Source of the DNA: Bremerella volcania
Lineage (GTDB): Bacteria; Planctomycetota; Planctomycetia; Pirellulales; Pirellulaceae
NCBI RefSeq assembly: GCF_007748115.1
Contig: NZ_CP036289.1
Span: forward strand, 5,518,001 to 5,582,000
Length of the DNA stretch: 64,000 bases
Direction of reading: 5' to 3'
The notes under the pieces are model-generated. The model was not told where the DNA came from. It worked only from the letters and a program-made list of their open reading frames with translations, and did not search any database. How positions within the stretch are numbered: position 1 is the first letter of the stretch; each line of letters starts with the position of its first letter. The translations under genes and the position numbers were made by a program. Positions 37,001 through 45,184 of this stretch are shown here, one piece after another.

Positions 37001-37846
37001 ATGCATCCCCACGTCGAGATGATCATCCGGCTGGCCTGCTTTCTTGGCGTGTTGGTAGTCATGGCCATATGGGAACTGTTGGCACCGCGGCGCGTATTGA
37101 CGACAGCCAAGACATCTCGCTGGCTGAGCAATTTGGCGTTGGTCGTCATCAACACGATCACTGCCCGTATCGTGCTACCCATCTCAGCCGTGGCCGCGGC
37201 CATGTTTGCCGAGTCACGGCAGTGGGGTATCCTTTACCTGGTTGACTGGCCGATGTGGGTTGAGGTGCTCTTGGCCGTGCTCATCTTTGACCTGACCATC
37301 TATCTGCAACACGTCATGCTTCATGCCGTTCCGCTGCTGTGGCGACTTCACATGGTGCACCATGCCGACATGGACATCGACGTTACGACAGGACTTCGTT
37401 TCCATACGCTGGAAATATTGCTTTCAGCTGTGATCAAACTGGCTTTGATCGTTGTGCTGGGCGCACCGGCGATCGCTGTCTTTTTGTTTGAAGTGCTATT
37501 GAATGCTACGTCAATGTTCAATCACAGTAATATCTCGCTCCCCCCGTGGCTCGACCGAGTCGTGCGTCTGGTGCTGGTAACACCGGACATGCATCGAGTC
37601 CACCATTCGGTCATTCGCCGTGAGACGAACAGCAACTTCGGGTTTAATCTGCCTTGGTGGGACTTCCTGCTCGGCACCTACCGCGATCAGCCTTCAAAAG
37701 GTCACGACAAGATGGACATCGGGCTCAAAGAATACCGCGTTGAATCTCAGGTAGAACGCTTGCCTGGCATGCTGCTTTTGCCGTTTGCGAGAAAGTCCGA
37801 CTCGTATTCAATTGCCGGCGAAGACGTACAAAGTAACCCTGACTGA
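37001..37846 (+). CDS. Sterol desaturase / fatty acid hydroxylase family membrane protein
   Basis: A 281-residue membrane protein with three to four hydrophobic helices and the di-iron His clusters of the family: LQHVMLHAVP, LHMVHHADMDID, and HRVHHSVIRRETNSNFGFNLPWWDFLLGTY. Such enzymes hydroxylate or desaturate lipids with molecular oxygen. It begins 16 bp after the glycosyltransferase and is probably the last gene of that transcript, though it might serve a separate lipid pathway. It converges, 15 bp apart, on the minus-strand KASIII-FMO-P450 operon. No terminator hairpin is visible between them. Confidence 0.9.
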   Translation: MHPHVEMIIRLACFLGVLVVMAIWELLAPRRVLTTAKTSRWLSNLALVVINTITARIVLPISAVAAAMFAESRQWGILYLVDWPMWVEVLLAVLIFDLTIYLQHVMLHAVPLLWRLHMVHHADMDIDVTTGLRFHTLEILLSAVIKLALIVVLGAPAIAVFLFEVLLNATSMFNHSNISLPPWLDRVVRLVLVTPDMHRVHHSVIRRETNSNFGFNLPWWDFLLGTYRDQPSKGHDKMDIGLKEYRVESQVERLPGMLLLPFARKSDSYSIAGEDVQSNPD

Positions 37847-37861
37847 AGCCCCCGTGCGGCA

Positions 37862-38737
37862 TTAACCTTCAACGGTCCTTGCGTCCTGCGTCGGTGGGTG
37901 ATTCATGAGCAGGTCATAGCAGACTTCGTCGAAGACGATGTGATAGTAGAGATACTGGCTAGGGTTCGAGAAAAAAGCACTGCTGTTGTAGTGCCCGCGA
38001 TTGCTTACTTCCTGCATGTAGAAATCGAGGTCAATCTGGGCCTGGCGGTCATTGGCATAAAGCTGCTTCATGCACCACAACAGGAGCGAATCCGATCCGA
38101 ACGAATTGAGCGCCGTGATGGTCGTTCGTAAGTCACCAAACAAAGTGATGGTCGTCACAATCAACAGGACAATATTGGTTGGCCCCAGTAGCTGATACGA
38201 ATACTTCTTGTTTTCCTCTAACACCTTCTTGCTCAGAAGCTCATGATCGGCTGGTCGGGTAGCGCGGATCTTGGCAAGATTGGCGAGAAACTGTTCGCGA
38301 TCAAAACGATCCACTACCTCATACGAGAGTAAGTCGTGCCCGACGGTCAGCTGATTACGCAGGGCAACGTCGATACTCTCAAGGTTGAAATCGCCATCAA
38401 TTCCGTTAAGCCGCTTGTCACTGGGCGTATAGTTTTCGTCGTGAGGCCCCAAGATGTGCCGGTACAAGAGGGGCTCGATCTGGACGTGCCGCATCAGCAA
38501 TTCAGCTGCATCCTGAGTTGCGACATACTTCAACCCAAAGGTCATCCACCAATCGATCAAGTAGGCTTCGCAGCCGAAAGGAAAGCGATGAAAGATGAAC
38601 TTCAGCGGAAAACTGATCGTCCGCTGAAAAAAATAGCTAAAGACGATGATCGGCCGTAAGTAAATGAAGTCCCAGCGATTTTTCTCGCGAGCGAAGATCT
38701 CGTTGATGTAATCGGTGATGTAGGGAAACTGATTCAT
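37862..38737 (-). CDS. Unrecognised protein at the end of the KASIII-FMO-P450 operon
   Basis: A 291-residue protein whose start overlaps the P450 stop by four bases (ATGA), so it is translated with the operon. I do not recognise a family. It has two hydrophobic stretches, RPIIVFSYFFQRTISFPLKFIF (about residues 28-49) and LGPTNIVLLIVTTITLFGDL (about 184-203). The middle is acidic and His/Asp-rich (RHILGPHDENYTPSDKRLNGID). The C-terminal third is helical with many aromatics (NSSAFFSNPSQYLYYHIVFDE). It looks like a membrane-associated enzyme or partner. Repeated His and Asp residues might bind metal but no standard motif is visible. Confidence 0.75.
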   Translation of the reverse strand: MNQFPYITDYINEIFAREKNRWDFIYLRPIIVFSYFFQRTISFPLKFIFHRFPFGCEAYLIDWWMTFGLKYVATQDAAELLMRHVQIEPLLYRHILGPHDENYTPSDKRLNGIDGDFNLESIDVALRNQLTVGHDLLSYEVVDRFDREQFLANLAKIRATRPADHELLSKKVLEENKKYSYQLLGPTNIVLLIVTTITLFGDLRTTITALNSFGSDSLLLWCMKQLYANDRQAQIDLDFYMQEVSNRGHYNSSAFFSNPSQYLYYHIVFDEVCYDLLMNHPPTQDARTVEG

Positions 38738-40104
38738 GATCGCCTTTCCAAGCGGGCTCGTACGCCGTACTTAGGAGTCATCGTCAGATTGGCTGCCATT
38801 TCATGGCGATGCGACTGGTCCAACACAACCTTGAATTGCCGCGCAAGCACTGCCAGGACGACAACCAGTTCCATCATGGCAAAGTGAACACCAATACAGA
38901 TTCGCGGTCCTCCACCAAAGGGAATATAAGCATAGACGGAACGTTTGTTCTCTTCGGATCCAGGCCTGAATCGTCCGGGATTGAACTCTTCCGGGGCGTC
39001 CCAGAACCCTGGATGTCGATGCAGGGAATATCGGCTGAAGACTACCACCGATCCCTTCGAGATCTGGACACCACCTAATTCAACATCGGCGGCTACGTTG
39101 CGATTCTCAAACCAGAATGGCGGATGAAGACGAATCGCTTCCTCAATCACCATCCGCGTATATACCAACTGCGGAATGTGTTCCAGCTGAAGCGGCCCGG
39201 TGCCAATCACTTCGTCGATTTCCTGATGCAGCTGATCGCGAACGTCTGGATGCTGGTCTAACTCGCACCAGACCCACGCCAGAGCACTGGACGAAGTCTC
39301 GTGTCCTCCGATAATCATTCCGAGCGCCTCCTCTGCAATCTCCTGATCCGACATTGGCTCGCCTGTCTCTTCATCCCGGGCCGCCAAAAGCCGACTGATC
39401 AAATCGGTGGACCGCTCGCCTCCACGGCGTCTCTGGATCATCTCTTGCAGGAACTCATTGAATTCTGCCAGTGCCTGTTTCAGTTTACGATTGATACGAG
39501 AGGGAAACCAAAAGCTGCGAATGATCGGCAACGGCGGTTTGGCACTATACAAATTGATCACGTGAGTCCAGTGACTGATTTTTGGCGCGATCTTGTCGAA
39601 TGAGTCATGAAACAACGCCCGCCCTGCGATCTGCAGCGTCACGTGATTCATCTCACTAGCAACATCTAGCACCTCGCCTGCCTGGCAGATCGGTTCCCAG
39701 CGGATTGCCGTCTGCTGTGCTGAGTCGCGCATCAGTTCGAAATAGTGCTCAACGGCACGAGGTCCAAACAGCGGCTGCATCAGTCTTCGCGCACGTCGCC
39801 AGCGTTCCCCCTCGGCCACGACAAGACCATTGCCAAACGCGTTGCGAAACCGGTCGTAAATAACACTGTTCTTATCGAACGATTTATGCGTCTCCATCAA
39901 CACTTGTTTGACCAGCGATGGATGATTGACCAGGTAAAAGCTAAATAAACCGCGATAGTGAACGAAGTCTCCCAGGTCCTGCACCAACGTGTCAAAGAAC
40001 TTTGCGCGGTTACCGGCAAGCAGCCACTGACGATACATTAGCGGCGGGCGGGCGAGCTTGCCGGAGAATGTTGGAGGCTGCGAGTCTGATTGCTGCGATT
40101 CCAT
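38734..40104 (-). CDS. Cytochrome P450
   Basis: A 456-residue soluble P450. The I-helix motif is GGHETSSSALAW (about residues 266-277), the K-helix ExxR is in EEAIRLHPPFW, the PERF-like segment is EEFNPGRFRPG, and the heme loop is YIPFGGGPRICIGVHFA with Cys403 as the axial ligand. It resembles CYP102/CYP4-like bacterial P450s that act on fatty acids, although that assignment is only by general pattern. It would need external ferredoxin or flavodoxin partners, none of which are encoded nearby. The ATG at 40104 is preferred to a TTG at 40110. It lies about 12 bp after the FMO stop. Confidence 0.92.
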   Translation of the reverse strand: MESQQSDSQPPTFSGKLARPPLMYRQWLLAGNRAKFFDTLVQDLGDFVHYRGLFSFYLVNHPSLVKQVLMETHKSFDKNSVIYDRFRNAFGNGLVVAEGERWRRARRLMQPLFGPRAVEHYFELMRDSAQQTAIRWEPICQAGEVLDVASEMNHVTLQIAGRALFHDSFDKIAPKISHWTHVINLYSAKPPLPIIRSFWFPSRINRKLKQALAEFNEFLQEMIQRRRGGERSTDLISRLLAARDEETGEPMSDQEIAEEALGMIIGGHETSSSALAWVWCELDQHPDVRDQLHQEIDEVIGTGPLQLEHIPQLVYTRMVIEEAIRLHPPFWFENRNVAADVELGGVQISKGSVVVFSRYSLHRHPGFWDAPEEFNPGRFRPGSEENKRSVYAYIPFGGGPRICIGVHFAMMELVVVLAVLARQFKVVLDQSHRHEMAANLTMTPKYGVRARLERRS

Positions 40105-40116
40105 GAGCAATGACGC

Positions 40117-41787
40117 CTACGAGGGTAGATGGGCAGCCTGGCGTCGGAACACGCGCCGCACGATACGGAATCCCCAGTCCAACGGCTTGAGCAAGAGCAA
40201 CAGCAACACAAACACCGACGGCATGTAGACCGGCGCACTCCCAAAGAATCGATGCGTCGGCTGATCTTGGAAATAATAATGTGCCGTGGTCGCCGGTTGT
40301 AGTTGAATACGGCACCACTCTCGAAGCGACCCCGCAGTTTTCACCGTCGGATAGATCTTCATCTGCCGGGCCAGATAGTCGCAATACGGGAACATCTCGA
40401 CCGGGTAGATGATCTCAAGATCGAGCCTGGGATACCGTGCAAAATTGGCCTCTTGAGCTAACGCATGCTCCTGGGCAATATCGGGCGGCCGCGGCACAGT
40501 TCCACCAATAATCCCTGTGATGTAGTTTGCCTGCATCTCGCTGATCGAGGGAATGTTGCCAATCACCGGCCGAGCAAATCCGACCAGGAAGAGGTCCGGA
40601 TACGTCACATGCACGCAGCCCAGGTAAAAGTCGGCCAGGCTCATCGTTCCGCCTGAGATCGCCGATAAAGTCGACTTATACCCAACCGCAGGCAAAATCT
40701 TCGTCGGGGCAACATCAACTTGCTCATCCGACTGAAACTGATAGAAGCGTATCATCTCGTCGTCGACCGGTTCTCCGACGATCTTGATGCGTCCATCGGC
40801 AACACCATCCAGGAAGTCGTCGCTCTTGTTGTGAAACATATTGAATAGCTCATCCTTGGCTCCTTTCGTAAGTCGATAAGCCCATTCTTTTTTCAACTCT
40901 TGGTGGCTCGACTTGGAATTCTCGGCTTGTTTTTTACTCTTGGCCGGAAACCACTTCTCGAATCGCTCCTGATGCAGCATCCGGGCTTCGACAAACCGTT
41001 GGCCAATCCAATTGCGAAGCACCGGATGGATCGACAACATCAAGCGGTTTCGCAAGAAGTCCGACGGAACGCCTCGGATCGGATGATAACGCGGACTGAC
41101 GCGAACCCCGGTGCGCAGCGAAAGATATACCTCGTTATTCAGTTCTGGGCGAGCCAGTCGAGTCGCGTAGTCAACCGCCGACTCGCCGCCACCAAAGACG
41201 ACAATCCGTTCGCCTGTAACGTGCGCAAGTCCATCCGGTTTGTTGAGTTCTCGGGGCGAAAGCGTGGGCAGCTTCGTTTCCAGTTCCTTGCACTGGGCAG
41301 TCAGGCCGGTACATATAACGACCGCATCGAATTGCTCGGTCACCGACGTCGCCTGACCTTCTTCCCCAGTGCTGCGATACGTAAGCAACCACCCTTCGTC
41401 ACTTGCTGCCCGCTGAAGTCTTTCGACCTGACACCCCAGCTTAATGTGCGAGCGAAGCTGGAACGCGTCGGCAAACTGGTTGAGGTACTCTCCGTATTCT
41501 CCATCACGAAAGAACTCGGCCCGGCTCTGTCCGCCATCATTTTCCACGGCGGCGTCTCGCACCGGAAAGCAGGTAAACTGAGTTGTGTACTTCGTCGAGG
41601 TCGAAACAAAGCCTGGATAGGGATTGCCCCAGACACCCGTGATTTGGTCCCCTTTTTCGTAGCAGACAATTTGCCAGCCCGGCAGGGCATCGATCGCTGA
41701 CTTCAGCGCAATCAGACCGCTGCTTCCGCAGCCAATGATGGCCAGCTTCCTGCTGGTGTTAAGTGCGTTTGCGTCACTCACGATCAT
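40117..41787 (-). CDS. Flavin-containing monooxygenase-like protein
   Basis: A 556-residue protein. The N-terminal FAD site is LAIIGCGSSGLIALKSA (Gly19, Gly21, Gly24), with the FMO/Baeyer-Villiger-like segment GVWGNPYPGFVSTSTKYTTQF following. The NADPH loop is IVVFGGGESAVDYATRLA (about residues 195-212) and a typical DAVVICTGL precedes it. The family hydroxylates N or S atoms or inserts oxygen next to ketones. Near the C-terminus is a hydrophobic segment (VFVLLLLLLKPLDWGFRIV) that could anchor it to the membrane, unusual for FMOs. Its start overlaps the KASIII stop (ATGA). A substrate made by the KASIII enzyme is the simplest inference. Confidence 0.88.
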   Translation of the reverse strand: MIVSDANALNTSRKLAIIGCGSSGLIALKSAIDALPGWQIVCYEKGDQITGVWGNPYPGFVSTSTKYTTQFTCFPVRDAAVENDGGQSRAEFFRDGEYGEYLNQFADAFQLRSHIKLGCQVERLQRAASDEGWLLTYRSTGEEGQATSVTEQFDAVVICTGLTAQCKELETKLPTLSPRELNKPDGLAHVTGERIVVFGGGESAVDYATRLARPELNNEVYLSLRTGVRVSPRYHPIRGVPSDFLRNRLMLSIHPVLRNWIGQRFVEARMLHQERFEKWFPAKSKKQAENSKSSHQELKKEWAYRLTKGAKDELFNMFHNKSDDFLDGVADGRIKIVGEPVDDEMIRFYQFQSDEQVDVAPTKILPAVGYKSTLSAISGGTMSLADFYLGCVHVTYPDLFLVGFARPVIGNIPSISEMQANYITGIIGGTVPRPPDIAQEHALAQEANFARYPRLDLEIIYPVEMFPYCDYLARQMKIYPTVKTAGSLREWCRIQLQPATTAHYYFQDQPTHRFFGSAPVYMPSVFVLLLLLLKPLDWGFRIVRRVFRRQAAHLPS

Positions 41788-42866
41788 GTCGCCGTCAAAC
41801 TAACGAGAACGAAATTGAACTGACCTGACTCGGGGATAAAGAGCAACAAACGGTCCCCCGACATGATCTCGTGCTGCCGGACGAACTCGTCCAGCATGAC
41901 ATAAATACTCGCCGTACCCGTGTTTCCGGCCGTCGCTAGATTCGTCCAGTAAGGGACAGTAACCGAGGGATTAGACGTAAACTTCTGCATCGTCTTTTCC
42001 ATCTTCCGCCGGAAGAAGTAAGAAGACATATGCGGCAGAATCATCCGATACGCTCCCAATTGCTCGTTGTTCTTCTCAAGTGCCGAGGCGACGAACTCGC
42101 CGGCAAATTGGTATAAGTAGCGGGTCAGGATGCCCACGTCCTGGCTGAGAAGACGATTCGCATTTTCCAGTTTCATGCATAGCGGGGCATGGTGGGCAAA
42201 CGACATCGAATGCGTCCAGTCGACCCGAAACGACAACCCGTCTGCACGTGGCTCACTTTCAAGAAGCACCGCGCCACTACCGTCGGAGAGCATGAACCGC
42301 AGAAAGACCGACATGAACCACTGGCTTTTGCGGATATCGGCATGTTCTGCTCGGTCGTCGATAGGGCGGATTGCGGAAGCCTTTAAAATCTCGGATGCAT
42401 GCTCGGCGCCGATACTCAGGGCCGACTCGTGCTCGCCAAGCTTCACAGCTCGAACAGCCGCTACCAACGCAGCCGATGCCGAGGTGCAGATCCCGCCATG
42501 CGAACTTAGCTCCAAGGATCGATCGAGAACGCCATCCGCACCAAGCCGACTATGAATTATCGAAGCGATTCCAGGGCCTGATAGCGGCGCGTAAGTCGAA
42601 CCTGCAGACAAAAACGTAACCGGGCGCCGCGGTGAAGCCTCACTTAGACAGGTCTTCGCGGCAAGTTTTGCCAGGTCATAGACATCGTGAGTTGCCTGTT
42701 GCCGTTGGTCGAGCGCGTAGTGCCGCGAGACGATACCGTTCATCTTAAGCACGCTTTGTGCAACCTGCGACTCCCCGTCGAGCACACCTAGATACTCGTG
42801 AATCTCCTCATTGGAAATCGTAGGACCAGGCAAAAAGGAGCCTGTCGCCGTTATGAAGCATTCCAT
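41784..42866 (-). CDS. Beta-ketoacyl-ACP synthase III family protein
   Basis: A 360-residue thiolase-fold condensing enzyme. The active-site Cys127 is in HGGICTSASAALVAA, the His at about 279 is in RMILPHMSSYFF (normally HQAN), and the Asn at about 315 is in ATAGNTGTASIYV. Thus a Cys-His-Asn triad is present, but the surroundings differ from housekeeping FabH, suggesting a specialised starter or acyl-transfer activity. Comparable divergent KASIII enzymes make secondary metabolites, modified lipids or esters. It is the first gene of a four-gene operon with FMO, P450 and an unknown protein. The start at 42866 begins MECFITATGSFLPG, aligned with the usual N-terminus. Confidence 0.9.
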   Translation of the reverse strand: MECFITATGSFLPGPTISNEEIHEYLGVLDGESQVAQSVLKMNGIVSRHYALDQRQQATHDVYDLAKLAAKTCLSEASPRRPVTFLSAGSTYAPLSGPGIASIIHSRLGADGVLDRSLELSSHGGICTSASAALVAAVRAVKLGEHESALSIGAEHASEILKASAIRPIDDRAEHADIRKSQWFMSVFLRFMLSDGSGAVLLESEPRADGLSFRVDWTHSMSFAHHAPLCMKLENANRLLSQDVGILTRYLYQFAGEFVASALEKNNEQLGAYRMILPHMSSYFFRRKMEKTMQKFTSNPSVTVPYWTNLATAGNTGTASIYVMLDEFVRQHEIMSGDRLLLFIPESGQFNFVLVSLTAT

Positions 42867-43238
42867 CTTCTTCGACTTTCAGACGCGGAACTCTTCAGCA
42901 ACTTCATTACCGACTGTTGAAGCCATAGGGATAACAGGAATTGCCGTCACTCTAGCCACCTAAGACATAAACGTCCAGACAACATAGGGGGGGTCTTTGT
43001 TGCCCCCTCGCCACTGAGGATTTCCGATTTACATCGCATGAAACGGCCAAATCCAACATTGGCATGTTGGCCTTTCACCTAATACGCGTCGACCGGGCTG
43101 GATCCGGTCAAGTAAGCCGTAAAACGCTGGGACAACGTTTCATTTCGGTCGTCGGACACTCAATTACCTGCGAAATCCGACTGACGTAAATGCGTCACGC
43201 ACAGCAAGAGTGGCTCTATTCGTGCGTTTTGACATTTA
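42867..43238. other. Upstream region of the KASIII operon
   Basis: This 372-bp gap separates the KASIII start from the sulfatase stop, both on the minus strand. It contains a perfect inverted repeat at 43053-43070 and a run of G near 42990. It should hold the operon promoter. No other gene is supported. Confidence 0.4.
43053..43070. promoter_or_regulatory. Perfect 7-bp inverted repeat upstream of the KASIII operon
   Basis: CCAACAT and ATGTTGG flank a four-base spacer TGGC, about 190 bp before the KASIII ATG. The size suits a dimeric repressor site or a small hairpin; no U-tract follows on either strand. No adjacent regulator gene is present. Confidence 0.35.
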
Positions 43239-44819
43239 CTAGCGTTTCACAGGTTTAGGCAACGCGGGAGCCTCGTAGAATTCGCGAAGGCGGTAATACT
43301 CCTTCGTCAACGAATCACGGATTGGCTGTGCCGCAGGGTCGTCGTAGATGCTAATCATCTCGTTAGGATCGGACTGCAGGTCAAACAGATTCCATTCCTC
43401 GGTTACCGGAAAATGAATTAGTTTGTATCGTTTGGTCCGAACGCCAAAGTGCTGTGGTACCGCGTGCTCACCAAGTTCATAGTAAGCATAGTACAGTGAC
43501 TCGCGCCATTCCGTGGGCTTCCCCTTCAAGATCGGGACGAGCGAACGGCCCTGAATCTCTTCCGGAATCTCCAAACCGGCCATTTCCAAAAAGGTGGGTG
43601 CGTAGTCGATATTTTGAACCAATTCTTCCGCGGTCGAATTCGGATGCGTCAAACCGGGCCAGCGAATGATCAACGGCATCCTAAGTGACTCCTCAAACAT
43701 CCAGCGTTTGTCGTACCATCCATGTTCACCCAGATAGAAACCTTGATCTGACGAGTAAACCACGATGGTATTTTCGGCCAGACCGTTATCGCCGAGGTAC
43801 TTCAGCAATCGCCCGACGTTCTCGTCTACCGCCTTCACCGTGCCGAGATAATTTCGCATGTAGCGACGATACTTCCAACGCACGATGTCCCGGCTCGACA
43901 TTTTGCCTGTTTTAAAGTCGTTCAAGAATGCTCTATTGCGCGGACCGAAGTGCGCATCCCACTCGGACTTTTGATCATCGGTCATCCGATTGTATTCCGG
44001 CGTTCCATAGCGATCAGGCTTCGGTAGTGCGACTTCGCCCCGCTCATCCTTGCGGACCTTCAGGTCATAGGCCCAGTCAAGATGACGATCGATTTCCATC
44101 TCGTTTTTGGCCAACGTCAAGCTTCTGTTGGTATAGGCATCAAACAGATTTGCCGGTTCTGGGATTTCCACCTCGTCAAATACGTCCAAGTAGCGAAGTG
44201 GCGGGGCAAAAGTACGGTGCGGTGCTTTGTGCTGGCACATTAGGAAGAACGGCTTCGATTGGTCGCGTTGTTCCAGCCATTCAATTGATTTGTCAGTGGT
44301 AATGTCGGTAACATAGCCAGTAAACCGCTTCGTCGAACCATCCTGCTGAATGAAGTCAGGATTGTAGTAGTTGCCTTGGCCCGGCAGGATTTCCCAGTGA
44401 TCAAATCCCAAGGGTTGCGTCTTTAGATGCCATTTGCCAATGAGGGCTGTGTTGTATCCAGATGACTGAAGTGCCTTGGACAGCGTCCATTGCGATTGAT
44501 CCATGCCTTGTCCGGTGTTTCGCATGAACCCATTCTTGTGACTGTGCTTGCCTGTCAAAATCGTGGCCCGCGATGGTCCGCAAATCGAGTTCGCACAAAA
44601 GGAGTTACGAAACAACATTCCTTCTCGGGCCAAGCGATCAATGTTGGGAGTCGGAGCAACCTTGGCTAAGTCTCCACCATAGGCTGAGATAGCCTTAATA
44701 GCGTGGTCATCAGAAAAGATGAACAAAATGTTGGGCCTGGTCGACCGATCTTCTGCCGTGACCATGGCAGAACAACAGAGCAGCAATAGGAGAGAGCTGG
44801 TATAGCAGATTCGCAACAT
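43239..44819 (-). CDS. Secreted sulfatase (formylglycine-dependent, type S1)
   Basis: A 526-residue protein with a signal peptide (SSLLLLLCCSAMVTAE). Metal-binding start of the sulfatase fold is PNILFIFSDDHA (Asp37-Asp38), and the formylglycine site is CGPSR at residues 80-84 in the context NSICGPSRATILTGKHSHKNG. Further family motifs are LIGKWHLKTQPLGFDHWEILPGQ and VVYSSDQGFYLGEHGWYDKRW. It hydrolyses sulfate esters, likely from sulfated polysaccharides, as is common in marine planctomycetes; no sulfatase-maturating enzyme is in the window. It is transcribed away from the sigma-factor module. Confidence 0.94.
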   Translation of the reverse strand: MLRICYTSSLLLLLCCSAMVTAEDRSTRPNILFIFSDDHAIKAISAYGGDLAKVAPTPNIDRLAREGMLFRNSFCANSICGPSRATILTGKHSHKNGFMRNTGQGMDQSQWTLSKALQSSGYNTALIGKWHLKTQPLGFDHWEILPGQGNYYNPDFIQQDGSTKRFTGYVTDITTDKSIEWLEQRDQSKPFFLMCQHKAPHRTFAPPLRYLDVFDEVEIPEPANLFDAYTNRSLTLAKNEMEIDRHLDWAYDLKVRKDERGEVALPKPDRYGTPEYNRMTDDQKSEWDAHFGPRNRAFLNDFKTGKMSSRDIVRWKYRRYMRNYLGTVKAVDENVGRLLKYLGDNGLAENTIVVYSSDQGFYLGEHGWYDKRWMFEESLRMPLIIRWPGLTHPNSTAEELVQNIDYAPTFLEMAGLEIPEEIQGRSLVPILKGKPTEWRESLYYAYYELGEHAVPQHFGVRTKRYKLIHFPVTEEWNLFDLQSDPNEMISIYDDPAAQPIRDSLTKEYYRLREFYEAPALPKPVKR

Positions 44820-45184
44820 GGGGACTGTCTTCCTGCCGTTGTGATAGGCCGCGTGGCCGCGAAGTCATGAGGTCACACAAAGCCCCTGACAACTCCGACG
44901 CCGACTGCATGGTTATTTTGCCTGATTCTAATCTAGATCGACCCGCTATGTACATAAACGCGCCGGTCTAAGGAGCTTCTCGCCCAATTAAGCTAGAAGA
45001 CTCGACCCTTAACCAACACTCGGCCAAAAGGCAACTTCCTGAAAAAGCCACTTTTTTTTGAATACCTCGCGTTATGAATCGCGAATGATGGATAAGTCTT
45101 AGTAGGCATGCCCTTTTCCTATCGTATTCCTGCCAACCGCCGCGATTCAGTGGCTCGTAGTCATCGCTCATTCCGGGAGTTTTC
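44820..45184. other. Intergenic region upstream of the sigma-factor operon
   Basis: This 365-bp gap lies between divergent sulfatase and sigma-factor genes. It has a T-tract near 45050 and GCG...CGC repeats around 45069-45083, but no convincing gene. It ends with GGGAG at 45175-45179, the probable ribosome-binding site of the sigma factor. Confidence 0.4.

Noticed and set aside
37846-37862. Terminator between the convergent sterol-desaturase and orphan genes
   Set aside because: The 15-bp gap has no stem-loop.
40900-41700. A 266-codon plus-strand frame opposite the FMO gene
   Set aside because: Antisense to clear FMO motifs; no motif or leader of its own.
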